Below are positions 1 to 7,890 of a stretch of DNA of 32,536 nucleotides, one piece after another. Position 1 is the stretch's first letter, and each line of letters begins with the position of its first letter. The DNA lies in assembly GCA_025997155.1 (NCBI GenBank), contig BNUF01000010.1, forward strand, positions 1-32,536, given 5' to 3'. The notes below the pieces were generated by a model, which was not told the origin of the DNA, did not search any database, and was given only the letters and a program-made list of their open reading frames with translations. The DNA comes from Clostridia bacterium. Lineage in GTDB: Bacteria; Bacillota; Clostridia; Lachnospirales; WQUN01. The translations under genes and the position numbers were made by a program.

Positions 1-215
1 CTTTTGCCCGCTTTTTCAAGCCCTACTACCGCTATCTCGAACTCGTCGTTTTTTAGTTTCCCGCTAAGAAGCTCAGCTTGTTTTCGCGCGGAATTAAGCT
101 TGTCCCTTTGTTCGGCGGACAAAAGCGTCCTGCCTTGTTTCAGGATACCGTTTATACAGATAATTTGTTTGTCAATCTTCTCTATGTATTCTTGCTTTTC
201 GGTTAGTAAGCCCAT
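1..215 (-). CDS. Dynamin-like GTPase, N-terminal fragment (cut by window edge)
   Basis: The first 71 residues of a protein reading leftward out of the window. It begins with a charged helical stretch (TEKQEYIEKIDKQI and AEQRDKLNSARKQAELL) and reaches a nucleotide-binding P-loop, VVGLEKAGK followed by a partial AG codon that would give Ser or Arg. A short helical lead-in before a GxxxxGK[S] loop is typical of bacterial dynamin-family GTPases, which remodel membranes. The start at 215 has AGGGG eight bases upstream. An in-frame ATG at 239 has a less well placed site. The switch regions, G4 motif and stalk lie outside the window, so another P-loop GTPase family is possible. It follows the rubrerythrin gene but is separated from it by a terminator. 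Confidence 0.6.
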   Translation of the reverse strand, partial: MGLLTEKQEYIEKIDKQIICINGILKQGRTLLSAEQRDKLNSARKQAELLSGKLKNDEFEIAVVGLEKAGK

Positions 216-244
216 AATAGATACCCCTGTTTTTTCCATATTCA

Positions 245-280
245 GAAAAAAGACTCCCTGCTTTATGTAGGGAAGCCTTC
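245..280 (-). terminator. Rho-independent terminator after rubrerythrin gene
   Basis: On the minus strand TCCCTAC and GCAGGGA form a 7 bp stem (one G-T pair) around the loop ATAAA. GTC and six T residues follow. It begins about 10 bases after the rubrerythrin stop codon, so it should end that transcript before the dynamin-like gene. Confidence 0.75.
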
Positions 281-289
281 TTAAAAATA

Positions 290-832
290 CTACGCGAAAT
301 ATCTGTCTAACAATCCCTTGAACCCTTTGCCGTGGCGAGCTTCGTCACGCGCCATTTCGTGTACCGTGTCGTGGATTGCGTCTAAGTTCGCCTCCTTAGC
401 GCGTTTCGCCAAATCGACTTTCCCTGCGGTCGCGCCGTTTTCAGCGTCCACGCGGAGCGTAAGGTTCTTTTTCGTGCTGTCTGTCACGACTTCGCCCAAA
501 AGTTCAGCGAATTTCGCGGCGTGTTCCGCCTCTTCCCATGCCGCTTTCTCGTAATACGAGCCGACTTCGGGATACCCCTCGCGGTAAGCGACACGCGCCA
601 TTGCAAGGTACATACCGACCTCTGTGCACTCGCCGTTGAAATTCGCGCGCAAGTCGCTCATAATGTCTTCAGACGCGCCTTTTGCGACACCGACAACGTG
701 TTCCGCCGCCCACGAGAGCCCGCCGCCCTGAAGTTTGAATTTAGCCGCCGGAGCTTTACACTGCGGGCAAGCCTCGGGAGCCGCGTCGCCTTCGTGTACA
801 TATCCGCAAACCGAACAAACATATTTAGCCAT
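290..832 (-). CDS. Rubrerythrin with N-terminal rubredoxin domain (reverse rubrerythrin)
   Basis: 180 residues. A rubredoxin-like iron site lies at the N-terminus (C6xxC9 and C22xxC25), followed by a ferritin-like diiron four-helix domain. E68, E101xxH104 and E164xxH167 are the visible metal ligands, with E131 the likely remaining one. Classical rubrerythrins have these domains in the opposite order. This layout matches the reverse rubrerythrins of Clostridia, which act as cytosolic NADH-linked peroxidases (and oxidases) protecting anaerobes from H2O2 and O2. The start has AGGAGGAAG six bases upstream. The gene forms a single-gene unit with its own promoter at 872-900 and a terminator at 245-280. 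No PerR or similar operator was recognised. Family assignment is secure; the physiological electron donor is not visible here. Confidence 0.93.
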   Translation of the reverse strand: MAKYVCSVCGYVHEGDAAPEACPQCKAPAAKFKLQGGGLSWAAEHVVGVAKGASEDIMSDLRANFNGECTEVGMYLAMARVAYREGYPEVGSYYEKAAWEEAEHAAKFAELLGEVVTDSTKKNLTLRVDAENGATAGKVDLAKRAKEANLDAIHDTVHEMARDEARHGKGFKGLLDRYFA

Positions 833-871
833 AATCTTCCTCCTACTACTAGAAAACAGTATATTCTATCT

Positions 872-900
872 ATAATATAACAAATCGTATATGCTGTCAA
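872..900 (-). promoter_or_regulatory. SigA-type promoter of rubrerythrin
   Basis: On the minus strand a perfect -35 TTGACA (895-900) is separated by 17 bases from the -10 TATTAT (872-877). The leader of about 35 bases carries AGGAGG. The -35 box contains the TGA stop codon (897-899) of the upstream DUF2156 gene. Confidence 0.85.
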
Positions 901-1775
901 GCTTTAAGAAACGCGTCGCTTTTTTCGATAAAAAATTCGGGGGCGTAGGAGAGTTTGGCTTTGCGAAGTCCTTCAAGCCCGATATCTTCCATAAAGTTGA
1001 CGTATTCGCAGTCGGTTAGGTTTTCGGTCAGGAACAGTTTGAAGAGGGCGACGGACGCTCCGCGAAAAGCCGTGTCGCATCGCGCAATGTGGAGGAGGGC
1101 GTAGCCGACGTGGTTTTCCGCCAAAACAAGCCCGCAAAGCGTCCCGTTCGCGAAAAGGAGTTTGCCGCAAAGCCCGAGTTCCTTGTAGTTGTCGAACATC
1201 ATAAGGGTGTAGTTAAGTTCGGTCACTCCGTCACGGCTTCGGTCGGTTATCACCGCCTTTAGGAAGGCGCGGCAGGAATCGGCGTCCGCGTCCGTGATAT
1301 CCCGAAGTTCATACGAATAGTTATTCACAAAATAGTTGAAATGGTTTCTTTTGCCGTGCAATTTTTTCCCCGACAAATTCACAAGGCTTTCGCGGGTATA
1401 CACATAGTCGTAGGAGTCGCGGCGGGGGGCGTAGGAAAATTCGTCATACAATCCGCAAGATTTAAGTATGCCGAGCATTTTGTCCGACAAAAGAGAGAGT
1501 TTGCAATTCGGCAAGCTCCTCATATGTTCAATCAGAACGGGCAAGGCGCGAACGCAGTCAGCGCTCCCGCCCTGAGGAAAGTAGATACATTCCTGCCCGT
1601 TCCCGTCCACTCCTCTGGCGCAAAGGCAGTTCTCGACGACGGAGTAGGTTATCCCGTACACGAACGCGGACGCGAACATAACGGTAAAATTGTACTCCGA
1701 ATTAAGAAACTCCGATTTTTTTATATACGACATAAGAAGTTCCCTGTCGCTTAGCTTTATTTGTTCAGATAACAT
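897..1775 (-). CDS. DUF2156 family protein (GNAT-fold, phosphatidylglycerol lysyltransferase-related)
   Basis: 292 residues without a signal peptide or clear membrane helices. The central stretch at residues 134-149 (LSGKKLHGKRNHFNYF) is the recognisable core of DUF2156 proteins. These share the double-GNAT fold with the C-terminal domain of MprF, the enzyme that transfers aminoacyl groups from tRNA to membrane lipids. No membrane flippase part is present, so the acceptor is unknown and may be a small molecule, peptide or lipid. The start lies nine bases after the trmB stop and its GAGG ribosome site overlaps that stop, so the two genes are probably co-transcribed and coupled. The family call is from motif memory; the biochemical role is inferred only at fold level. 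Confidence 0.75.
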   Translation of the reverse strand: MLSEQIKLSDRELLMSYIKKSEFLNSEYNFTVMFASAFVYGITYSVVENCLCARGVDGNGQECIYFPQGGSADCVRALPVLIEHMRSLPNCKLSLLSDKMLGILKSCGLYDEFSYAPRRDSYDYVYTRESLVNLSGKKLHGKRNHFNYFVNNYSYELRDITDADADSCRAFLKAVITDRSRDGVTELNYTLMMFDNYKELGLCGKLLFANGTLCGLVLAENHVGYALLHIARCDTAFRGASVALFKLFLTENLTDCEYVNFMEDIGLEGLRKAKLSYAPEFFIEKSDAFLKA

Positions 1776-1784
1776 ATAAAATCC

Positions 1785-2417
1785 TCATATATACGCTTCT
1801 AATCTGCATATAGGCGTACCGCCCGCGTGAAACTTCTCCTCATACTCCGTCATAAGCCCGAAAACGCCGTTTTCGTGGAGATTGCGGGTCACGTTCTCAA
1901 GGCGGAAGCCGTTTTCGGCGAATCGGAGGACGGAATAATTAAAAAGTTCCGCGTTGTCCGTTTTCATAAAAACAGAACCGCCCGCGGGCAGTAGGTTTTT
2001 GTAAATATCAAGGAAATCGGGGTGAGTGAGGCGGCGTTTTGCCCACTTTTTTTTACGCGTCCACGGGTCGCAAAAATTTATATATATCCGCGAAATTTCG
2101 TTTTTATCAAAAAGCGAGGGCAGAGTTTTTGCGTCGCCCAAAACAAACCCGATATTCTTAAGCTCGAGAGTTCTTGCTGTGCGAAGCCCCGACACGATTA
2201 CCATTTTTTCCCGCTCGATTGCGACATAGTTCACGTCAGGGTTTTCGGCGGCGGAGGACACGATAAACCGCCCTTTTCCGCAGCCGATTTCCAGATGTAT
2301 CCCGTTGTCGTTATTAAAGTAGCTATGCCAGTTCCCGCGAAGGGTTTCGGCGTTTTCTATAAGCACCTCGTTTAAGCCAAGTTCGCGCTGCGCCCACGGT
2401 TTTTTCCGCGCTCTCAT
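1785..2417 (-). CDS. trmB: tRNA (guanine-N7-)-methyltransferase
   Basis: 210 residues, the usual length of bacterial TrmB. The SAM-binding loop HLEIGCGKGRF lies at residues 41-51, the acidic end of strand 2 at AIERE (66-70), and the TrmB signature NFCDPWTRKKKWAKRRL at 114-130 with HPDFL after it. TrmB makes m7G46 in the variable loop of many tRNAs in the cytosol. The start has GGAAAG about nine bases upstream and an extended -10 promoter at 2449-2477 that overlaps the preceding gene. It heads a probable two-gene unit with the DUF2156 gene. The assignment is secure. Confidence 0.95.
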   Translation of the reverse strand: MRARKKPWAQRELGLNEVLIENAETLRGNWHSYFNNDNGIHLEIGCGKGRFIVSSAAENPDVNYVAIEREKMVIVSGLRTARTLELKNIGFVLGDAKTLPSLFDKNEISRIYINFCDPWTRKKKWAKRRLTHPDFLDIYKNLLPAGGSVFMKTDNAELFNYSVLRFAENGFRLENVTRNLHENGVFGLMTEYEEKFHAGGTPICRLEAYI

Positions 2418-2448
2418 ATTTATCAGTCTTTCCGCTGGTTTTTACATT

Positions 2449-2477
2449 ATTATACCACTTAAATGGAGCGGACGCAA
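2449..2477 (-). promoter_or_regulatory. Probable extended -10 promoter of trmB
   Basis: On the minus strand TGGTATAAT supplies a perfect -10 (2449-2454) with the extended TG. The -35 is poor (TTGCGT, 2472-2477, 17-base spacer), as is common for extended -10 promoters. It overlaps the last codons of the upstream gene, whose stop is at 2459-2461. Confidence 0.55.
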
Positions 2478-3337
2478 TAACCTGTATTTTCATATTTCGC
2501 AAGGTCGGAGGAGTCGGCGGGAGCTGTCGGGCAAAATTTCGCAAAGCCCGATTTTTGAAGGAGTTCGCGTTCGTCTTTGTGGGAGCAGGGGACGCCCAAG
2601 GAGTATTTTTTGTTCTCGCGTCCGAGAATCATATGTTTGTAGCGTCTGTTAAGCACCAAAACTATACCGTTGTTTACTATATCAAAGTAACTCACGGGAA
2701 GATATACGAGTTCGCGCAAACCGATTTTTGCCCAGTTCGCGGTTTCGTCCGGAAAGGGCGTTATTTTCGGGTTGTTTTCGTAAACATAGTCGATTTCTTC
2801 CGTCTTCTGTGGTTTTAACTTTATCTCCTCGTCGTCTGTAAAGGGGGTCAGGCGCGGGATTTCGGCGGGTTCTTTGATTTCGCGCAATTTTTCCTTGACT
2901 TGGGCGGACATTTCTTTGAAAACAGAGTATATATCGGGTTCTTCTTCCTTTTTAGGTTCTTCTTTTTTCGGCGGTTCAGGGGGTTTTTCTTTTACACTCT
3001 CCTTTATAATCGGTATCGGGGCGGTTTTTGCGCTGCTTAGGACGGGCGTAAGGATGCCGTTTTTTTCCGCCATTATGCTTATTTTTTCGATTGGAGCGAG
3101 GGTGTCAAAGGTGTTTTTGAGTTCGCCCCTGCCTTTTTCGTCCGCGAAAAATTTCCCCAACTTGACATTTTCGCCGTTTTTTGTAAAAATATATACGGCG
3201 AACGAAGAGGAGGGCGGAAGTCCTTGGGCGAAAACGCTGATTTTCACGTTTTCGCGCCGTTCCTCAACGCATTTCCCCAGCCGTTCCTTGTTGCCGTCAT
3301 TGTCGTCTAATATGATAAAACTCCTTGAATATGCCAT
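2459..3337 (-). CDS. Uncharacterised two-domain protein with charged linker, possibly DUF6128-like C-terminus
   Basis: 292 residues, no signal peptide or membrane helix. Residues 1-110 look beta-rich, resembling an extracellular-type sandwich (VKISVFAQGL, SFAVYIFTKNG). Residues 113-135 are a Pro/Glu/Lys linker. Residues 200-292 form a second domain with LVLNRRYKHMILGREN and YSLGVPCSHKDERELLQKSG. That C-terminal pattern (a hydrophobic strand, then Y-HLILG, then a GVPG-like turn and a KxxxFGFxxF-like end) resembles the DUF6128 region of clostridial proteins, from memory only. GAGGTG lies six bases before the ATG. It starts divergently from the amidohydrolase gene. Function unknown. Confidence 0.6.
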   Translation of the reverse strand: MAYSRSFIILDDNDGNKERLGKCVEERRENVKISVFAQGLPPSSSFAVYIFTKNGENVKLGKFFADEKGRGELKNTFDTLAPIEKISIMAEKNGILTPVLSSAKTAPIPIIKESVKEKPPEPPKKEEPKKEEEPDIYSVFKEMSAQVKEKLREIKEPAEIPRLTPFTDDEEIKLKPQKTEEIDYVYENNPKITPFPDETANWAKIGLRELVYLPVSYFDIVNNGIVLVLNRRYKHMILGRENKKYSLGVPCSHKDERELLQKSGFAKFCPTAPADSSDLAKYENTGYCVRSI

Positions 3338-3386
3338 AATTCACCTCAAAATATTTCCTTGTAACAGTATATTCCTCAAGTTTATA

Positions 3387-3415
3387 TTGATACACTTGGA
3401 AAATAAAAGTATAAT
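3387..3415 (+). promoter_or_regulatory. SigA-type promoter of the amidohydrolase gene
   Basis: TTGATA (3387-3392), a 17-base spacer and a perfect TATAAT (3410-3415). The expected start site is about 15-20 bases before the ribosome site AAAGGCGG. It lies in the 102-base divergent gap between 3337 and 3440. No comparably good promoter was found for the minus-strand gene in this gap, although TATACT near 3365 is a possible -10. Confidence 0.75.
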
Positions 3416-3439
3416 ATAAGGCGGAAAGGCGGTAATAGT

Positions 3440-4207
3440 ATGGTGATAGATTTTCACGCGCATATATATCCTGAAAAGATAGCACAAAAAGTTACAGAAA
3501 GTATAGGCGATTTTTACAATCTAAAGGTACGCGGGGAGGGTACGGCGCGGGAACTTTTGGCGAACGAAAAAACCGACAGGTTTGTGGTACATTCGGTGGC
3601 GCAGACTCCCCCGCAAGTTGCGGCGGTGAACGATTTCATATCGGGCGCGGTCAAAGAAAACCCGAAATTTATCGGGTTCGGGAGCTTGCACCCCGATATG
3701 GAAAACCCCGAGGAGGAGGCGGAACGCCTGATTTCGCTGGGGTTAAAGGGCGTGAAACTTCACCCTGATTTTCAAAATTTTAACGCGGACGATAAAAAAG
3801 CCGACAAAATATATGATATATTGTCGGGGAGACTGCCTGTTTTGATTCATTGCGGGGATTATCGGTTCGAACGTTCGCACCCCAGACGCGTAAAAAATGT
3901 GATTAAGAAGTTCCCGAAACTCGTTGTAATCGGGGCGCATTACGGCGGGTGGTCACAGTTTGACATTGCGCTCGAGAATCTTTTAGAAGAGAACTGTTTC
4001 CTTGACGTGTCGAGTTCGATTCCGTTTTTGGGGAACAAACGCGCAAAGGAACTTATCGGGATTTACGGGGCCCAGCGTATGCTTTTCGGCTCGGACTACC
4101 CTATGTGGTCGCCCGATTCGGAACTTGAACGGTTTTTGTCGCTTGGGCTTTCGTCCTCTGACAACGATTTGATTCTTTACAAAAACGCGCTCAGAATTGT
4201 AGAATAA
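3440..4207 (+). CDS. Metal-dependent amidohydrolase (amidohydrolase-2 / TIM-barrel family)
   Basis: 255 residues. The metal and catalytic motifs of the amidohydrolase superfamily appear in order: DFHAH (H6, H8), GVKLHPDFQ (H108), VLIHCGD (H137), VIGAHYGG (H167) and LFGSDYPMW (D219). The short length and the FGSDYP ending fit the Amidohydro_2 group (relatives of ACMSD and gamma-resorcylate decarboxylase) rather than urease or dihydroorotase types. It is cytosolic, with no signal peptide. The reaction could be hydrolysis or decarboxylation; the substrate cannot be read from sequence or neighbours. It has its own promoter at 3387. Its last 17 bases overlap the end of the convergent gene at 4191. 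Confidence 0.85.
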   Translation: MVIDFHAHIYPEKIAQKVTESIGDFYNLKVRGEGTARELLANEKTDRFVVHSVAQTPPQVAAVNDFISGAVKENPKFIGFGSLHPDMENPEEEAERLISLGLKGVKLHPDFQNFNADDKKADKIYDILSGRLPVLIHCGDYRFERSHPRRVKNVIKKFPKLVVIGAHYGGWSQFDIALENLLEENCFLDVSSSIPFLGNKRAKELIGIYGAQRMLFGSDYPMWSPDSELERFLSLGLSSSDNDLILYKNALRIVE

Positions 4208-4550
4208 CCGACAATTCGCGCTTTGCCATTTTGTATAAAAATAAATGCACTATGTGTTCGTATTCCCAGAGCCGAAATCGTATAAACCCGTCTAGGTTAA
4301 GCGGTTCGCCGTTTTCGCGGAAATTTTGCACACTTTCTTCTATTAAATGCCTGTACGGACGCATTTTTTGCGTGATAAATTCGCACAGCACCGCGTTTCC
4401 CAGAATCGCGGTGTTGTATTCTATGAGAACGCGTTCGCAGATTTCGCAAAGTTCGCTTTTGTTTACATTTTTTGGCAAATTCGGATAGTTATCAGAATAA
4501 ATTTTAATAAAATCACCTCGATATCGGGTATACCTATATCTATTCTCCAT
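4191..4550 (-). CDS. Short YtxC-like protein (putative sporulation-related)
   Basis: 119 residues if translation starts at the ATG at 4550. The C-terminal half contains LNLDGFIRFRLWEYEHIV, which matches the (L)NIDGFIxFRLKEY core of the sporulation-associated YtxC family. Full YtxC proteins are roughly 280 residues, so this copy lacks most of the N-terminal part and ends about 30 residues after the core. The ATG at 4550 has no visible ribosome site. A perfect GAGGTG stands five bases before an in-frame ATT codon at 4508-4506, which would give a 105-residue product. The gene is convergent with the amidohydrolase and overlaps it by 17 bases. Homology is by eye; function and start are uncertain. 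Confidence 0.55.
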   Translation of the reverse strand: MENRYRYTRYRGDFIKIYSDNYPNLPKNVNKSELCEICERVLIEYNTAILGNAVLCEFITQKMRPYRHLIEESVQNFRENGEPLNLDGFIRFRLWEYEHIVHLFLYKMAKRELSVILQF

Positions 4551-4645
4551 AGGCTAATCATAATTTACAAATTATTCACAAATTACGATTAAGTTAAACG
4601 TATAATGGAAAACTATAATGTATAGTTTGGAGATGATAAGGTCAT

Positions 4646-5617
4646 ATGATACAGGTAAAAAACCTTACAAAAAGATACGGAAGCAATATCGCGGTGAACA
4701 ATATATCTTTTTCGGTCGGCAAAGGGGAGATTTTGGGGTTTCTGGGGCCTAACGGAGCGGGAAAAACCACGACGATGAACATTCTCACGGGATATATCGC
4801 GGCGACTGACGGGGAATGTACGATAAACGGGTATAATGTCACGGAAGAACCAGAGAAGGCGAAGGAACATATCGGCTATCTTCCCGAGAATCCGCCGCTT
4901 TATGACGATATGACGGTGTACGAGTATCTTTCTTTTGTATCGGATTTGAAACGCGTCCCTAAAAATTCGCGGAAACAGGAGATTGACGACATTATAGATA
5001 TTTTGAAGATAACGAATATGCGGAACAGACTGACGAAAAACCTGTCAAAGGGGTACAGACAGCGGGCGGGGCTTGCGGGGGCGATGATTGGAGGTCCCGA
5101 GGTGCTTGTGCTTGACGAGCCGACTATCGGGCTTGACCCAAACCAGATAAGCAATATGCGCGGGGTGATTCGCGGGCTGCGGGAGCGGCACACGGTGATT
5201 CTTAGCTCCCATATTTTGCCAGAGGTTTCGGCGATGTGTTCGAGAGTGCTGATTATAAACCGCGGGCGTGTCGTGGCGAGCGAAACGACGGAGCGTATAT
5301 CGGAAATTGACGGGTCGCGCAAGTTTCAGATACGCGTCAAGGGCGAACCCGCCGACGTTCTGGCGGCGCTTGCCAAAATCCCCGCCGTGAAAAAATCCGA
5401 GCCGACGCAGGAGGCGGGTACGTCCGAGTTCGTCCTGACGGCGACAGGCGGCGACGACATACGCGAGGGGATTTTTAACGCGCTTGCCGAAAAAAGCTTG
5501 CCTATGCTTATGTTCAAACCCCTCGGCGCGTCGCTTGAGGATATTTTTATACGCGTGACGGCGGGGGAGCTAGACGCGGAAACAGAGGAGGAAAGCGCAA
5601 ATGACGGCGATAATTAA
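4646..5617 (+). CDS. ABC transporter ATP-binding protein (GldA/NatA type)
   Basis: 323 residues. Walker A GPNGAGKT (34-41), a Q-loop region with Glu in the LPE form common in this subfamily (YLPENPPLYDDM, 79-89), signature LSKGYRQR (133-140), Walker B VLVLDEP (153-159), D-loop GLDP and switch His in SSHI (189). About 110 residues follow as a C-terminal extension with an acidic tail. The ATPase powers the permease encoded next. AAGG lies five bases before the ATG. Two TATAAT boxes (4601-4606, 4614-4619) precede it but neither has a correctly spaced -35. The 3' end overlaps the permease start by 17 bases, so translation is probably coupled. Substrate unknown. Confidence 0.92.
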   Translation: MIQVKNLTKRYGSNIAVNNISFSVGKGEILGFLGPNGAGKTTTMNILTGYIAATDGECTINGYNVTEEPEKAKEHIGYLPENPPLYDDMTVYEYLSFVSDLKRVPKNSRKQEIDDIIDILKITNMRNRLTKNLSKGYRQRAGLAGAMIGGPEVLVLDEPTIGLDPNQISNMRGVIRGLRERHTVILSSHILPEVSAMCSRVLIINRGRVVASETTERISEIDGSRKFQIRVKGEPADVLAALAKIPAVKKSEPTQEAGTSEFVLTATGGDDIREGIFNALAEKSLPMLMFKPLGASLEDIFIRVTAGELDAETEEESANDGDN

Positions 5618-6464
5618 AAAAGAGATGCGTTCGTACTTTACGTCGATGATTGGATATGTGCTTTTGGCTGGATTCGTTTTTTTTAACGCGCTTATGTTTA
5701 CGCTTGTGTGCATACAGTACAAAGCTCCCGATTACAGTTTTGTTATGAGCGCGTCGGCGGTGATTTTCCTTGTGATGATACCTCTTCTTACTATGAGGCT
5801 TTTCGCGGAGGAGAGCGGGAAGAAAACCGACCAGCTATTGTACACCGCGCCTGTTAGGATTAGTTCAATCGTTGCCGGGAAGTTTCTTTCGGCGTTTTTG
5901 TTTTTGCTGTTCGCAATGGCGATTACTATGCTGTTCCCGCTGTCGGTGTCGGCGTTCGGAGCTTTGCCGGCCGCGAAAATCGCGGGCAGTTTTTTGGGCT
6001 ACGCGCTGCTTGGCGGGGCGTTTATATCAGTCGGTATGTTCGTTTCCGTGCTTACGTCAAGCCAGATTACGGCGGCGTTCGGGACTTTCGGGGGGTTGTT
6101 CGTGTTTTATATTCTGGGGGCGGTGGTGCAAGCCGTGCCGACCGACACGACGACTTCCGTTGTGTTCGTGTGCCTGCTGCTGGCGGTGTTTTGCTATATA
6201 CTCTTTGACGCGACGCGCAATATTTTCGCGGGTCTCGGGACTTGCATAGTCGGGCTTGCGGTAATCATAGGCATTGCGCTCAAAAATCCGCTCCTCTATG
6301 ACGGCGTAATCGTGAAATTCCTTAACTGGTTTTCTCTTACGACAAGATTCGGCAACTTTACAAACGGTATACTTAATTTATCGGACATTGTATATTATAT
6401 TACGTTCACGCTGGCGTTCATCTACTTTACGATAAACGTCATTGAAAAAAGACGCTGGAGGTGA
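5601..6464 (+). CDS. ABC-2 type permease (GldF-like)
   Basis: 287 residues, almost entirely membrane segments. It begins MTAIIKKEMRSYFTSMIGYV, the typical cytosolic entry helix of ABC-2/GldF permeases, followed by about six hydrophobic helices. The cytosolic loop RLFAEESGKKTDQLLYTAP (about residues 67-85) is the conserved coupling region of this family (E-R-GT-E-LL-T-P in relatives). AGGAGG lies ten bases before the ATG, inside the end of the ATPase gene. The product forms the membrane channel of the exporter with the 4646 ATPase and the two following subunits. GldF takes its name from gliding Bacteroidota, but in Clostridia these operons are not linked to gliding and the cargo is unknown. 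Confidence 0.88.
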   Translation: MTAIIKKEMRSYFTSMIGYVLLAGFVFFNALMFTLVCIQYKAPDYSFVMSASAVIFLVMIPLLTMRLFAEESGKKTDQLLYTAPVRISSIVAGKFLSAFLFLLFAMAITMLFPLSVSAFGALPAAKIAGSFLGYALLGGAFISVGMFVSVLTSSQITAAFGTFGGLFVFYILGAVVQAVPTDTTTSVVFVCLLLAVFCYILFDATRNIFAGLGTCIVGLAVIIGIALKNPLLYDGVIVKFLNWFSLTTRFGNFTNGILNLSDIVYYITFTLAFIYFTINVIEKRRWR

Positions 6465-6468
6465 GAGT

Positions 6469-7890
6469 GTGAAGAAAATTATAAAATCATTTGCGGACAA
6501 GCGCGTGAGATACGGCGCGTTCTCGACTCTCACGGCGATTTTGATTGTCGCGGTGCTTGCCAGCGTGAATCTCGTTTTTTCGAAACTTGATATAAAGCAC
6601 GACTTGTCGCCCGACCAGAAGTTCACTTTGTCTAAGGAAAGCAAGGATATTTTGTCGAAACTTGACGGGGACGTTACCATTTACGTGCTTTCGCGTGAGG
6701 GCGGGCAGGATATCCAGTTTCGGGAACTTTTCGACGAATACAAGGGCGTTTCAAAACATTTGAGCGTCGTCTACAAAGACCCCGTGATTTACCCGACTTT
6801 TGTCGAGAAGTATAAGAAAAACGGGGAGAATATCCCGAATGACAGCGTTATCGTCGAGAAAGGGACGCGGTTTAAGGTAATCAAGGCGGAGGATTTATAT
6901 ACTCTCGGGATAGATTACAACACGTATTCGCAGTATATAAAGAGCGTGGACATCGAGCCGCAGGTCACAAACGCCGTTAAATACGTGTCGGACGACAACA
7001 CGCCGATAATATACGAGGTCGCGAACCACAACGAGCTTACCTTTTCGGAAACCATGAAAAAACAGTTGTCTTTGGCGAATTACGAGCTGAGGACGCTGAA
7101 TTTGTTTGAGGATTCTATTCCCGCCGACGCGGCGGCGCTTGTGCTTAGCGCACCCGAGCGGGATTACAGCGCGGAGGAGGCGGCGAAAGTCAAGGATTAC
7201 CTAAGCGGCGGCGGCAAGGCGTTTATCCTTGTGGATTACAGCCTTTCGGGACGTCCGAATTTCATTTCTATTCTGCACGCGTATGGTTTGACGGCGGGGG
7301 ACGACCTTGTGGCGGAGGAAAGACTCGCAAACAAGGCGGACGCGGACAATCCGTTTATCCTGCTTCCTAACTATGAGAACACGGAGATTACGGACGGATT
7401 CGCCGAAAAAAACATTTACGTCGCGCTCGCCTATGCTAACAGCATAACGAAAACGGGGCTTGCGAAAAATTCGACAAAAATCGAGCCGATACTCACCACG
7501 AGCAAGCAGTCCTACGCGAAACACGCCACGCAAGGCGAGAGCATATCCCCAAACCGCGAGGCGGGCGACACGGACGGCCCTTTTATTCTGGCGGCGGCGG
7601 TGACGGACGCGCAGACGCGAATTGTCGCTGTCGGCGGCACGTCGATTATCGAGGATTCGCTGAATCAGTTTGTTGTCGGGGGGAACGCCGATTTTGACGT
7701 GAACGCGATTAACTGGCTTGTGGGAAAAGCGGACAATGTGTATATACCTCCGAAAACGGCGGAAACAGACCAGCCGCTTGTGTTTAACGATTTATACGGG
7801 TATGTCGTCGCGGGCGCGTCCGTGCTCGGACTTCCCGCGATAATTCTGGTGTGCGGAATAGTCGTTTCGCTGGGAAGAAGGTCGAGATGA
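6469..7890 (+). CDS. GldG-like ABC transporter auxiliary protein (PF09822 type)
   Basis: 473 residues from the GTG at 6469, chosen because GGAGGTGA (6457-6464) sits seven bases upstream. An in-frame ATG at 6442 lies inside the permease gene without a ribosome site. There is an N-terminal membrane helix (about 20-42), a long extracytoplasmic region of about 390 residues with SPDQKFTLSKESKDILSKLD and DVTIYVLSREGG near its start, and a C-terminal membrane helix (VVAGASVLGLPAIILVCGIV). This is the layout of the uncharacterised ABC-transporter component related to GldG and to the IFT52-like glutamine amidotransferase-like fold. It stands five bases after the permease stop and overlaps the next gene by four bases. 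Confidence 0.85.
   Translation: MKKIIKSFADKRVRYGAFSTLTAILIVAVLASVNLVFSKLDIKHDLSPDQKFTLSKESKDILSKLDGDVTIYVLSREGGQDIQFRELFDEYKGVSKHLSVVYKDPVIYPTFVEKYKKNGENIPNDSVIVEKGTRFKVIKAEDLYTLGIDYNTYSQYIKSVDIEPQVTNAVKYVSDDNTPIIYEVANHNELTFSETMKKQLSLANYELRTLNLFEDSIPADAAALVLSAPERDYSAEEAAKVKDYLSGGGKAFILVDYSLSGRPNFISILHAYGLTAGDDLVAEERLANKADADNPFILLPNYENTEITDGFAEKNIYVALAYANSITKTGLAKNSTKIEPILTTSKQSYAKHATQGESISPNREAGDTDGPFILAAAVTDAQTRIVAVGGTSIIEDSLNQFVVGGNADFDVNAINWLVGKADNVYIPPKTAETDQPLVFNDLYGYVVAGASVLGLPAIILVCGIVVSLGRRSR

Noticed and set aside
4..270. An 88-residue plus-strand open frame at the left edge
   Set aside because: The minus strand at the same place encodes a P-loop GTPase start with a ribosome site. 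The plus frame is Ser/Phe/Cys-rich and without motifs.
521..880. A 119-residue plus-strand open frame opposite rubrerythrin
   Set aside because: It lies antisense to a secure gene and its promoter and has no ribosome site.
4575..4606. TTCACA followed by TATAAT, considered as the ABC operon promoter
   Set aside because: The spacer is 20 bases, too long for SigA. The TATAAT boxes at 4601 and 4614 remain possible -10 elements but no supported promoter could be drawn.
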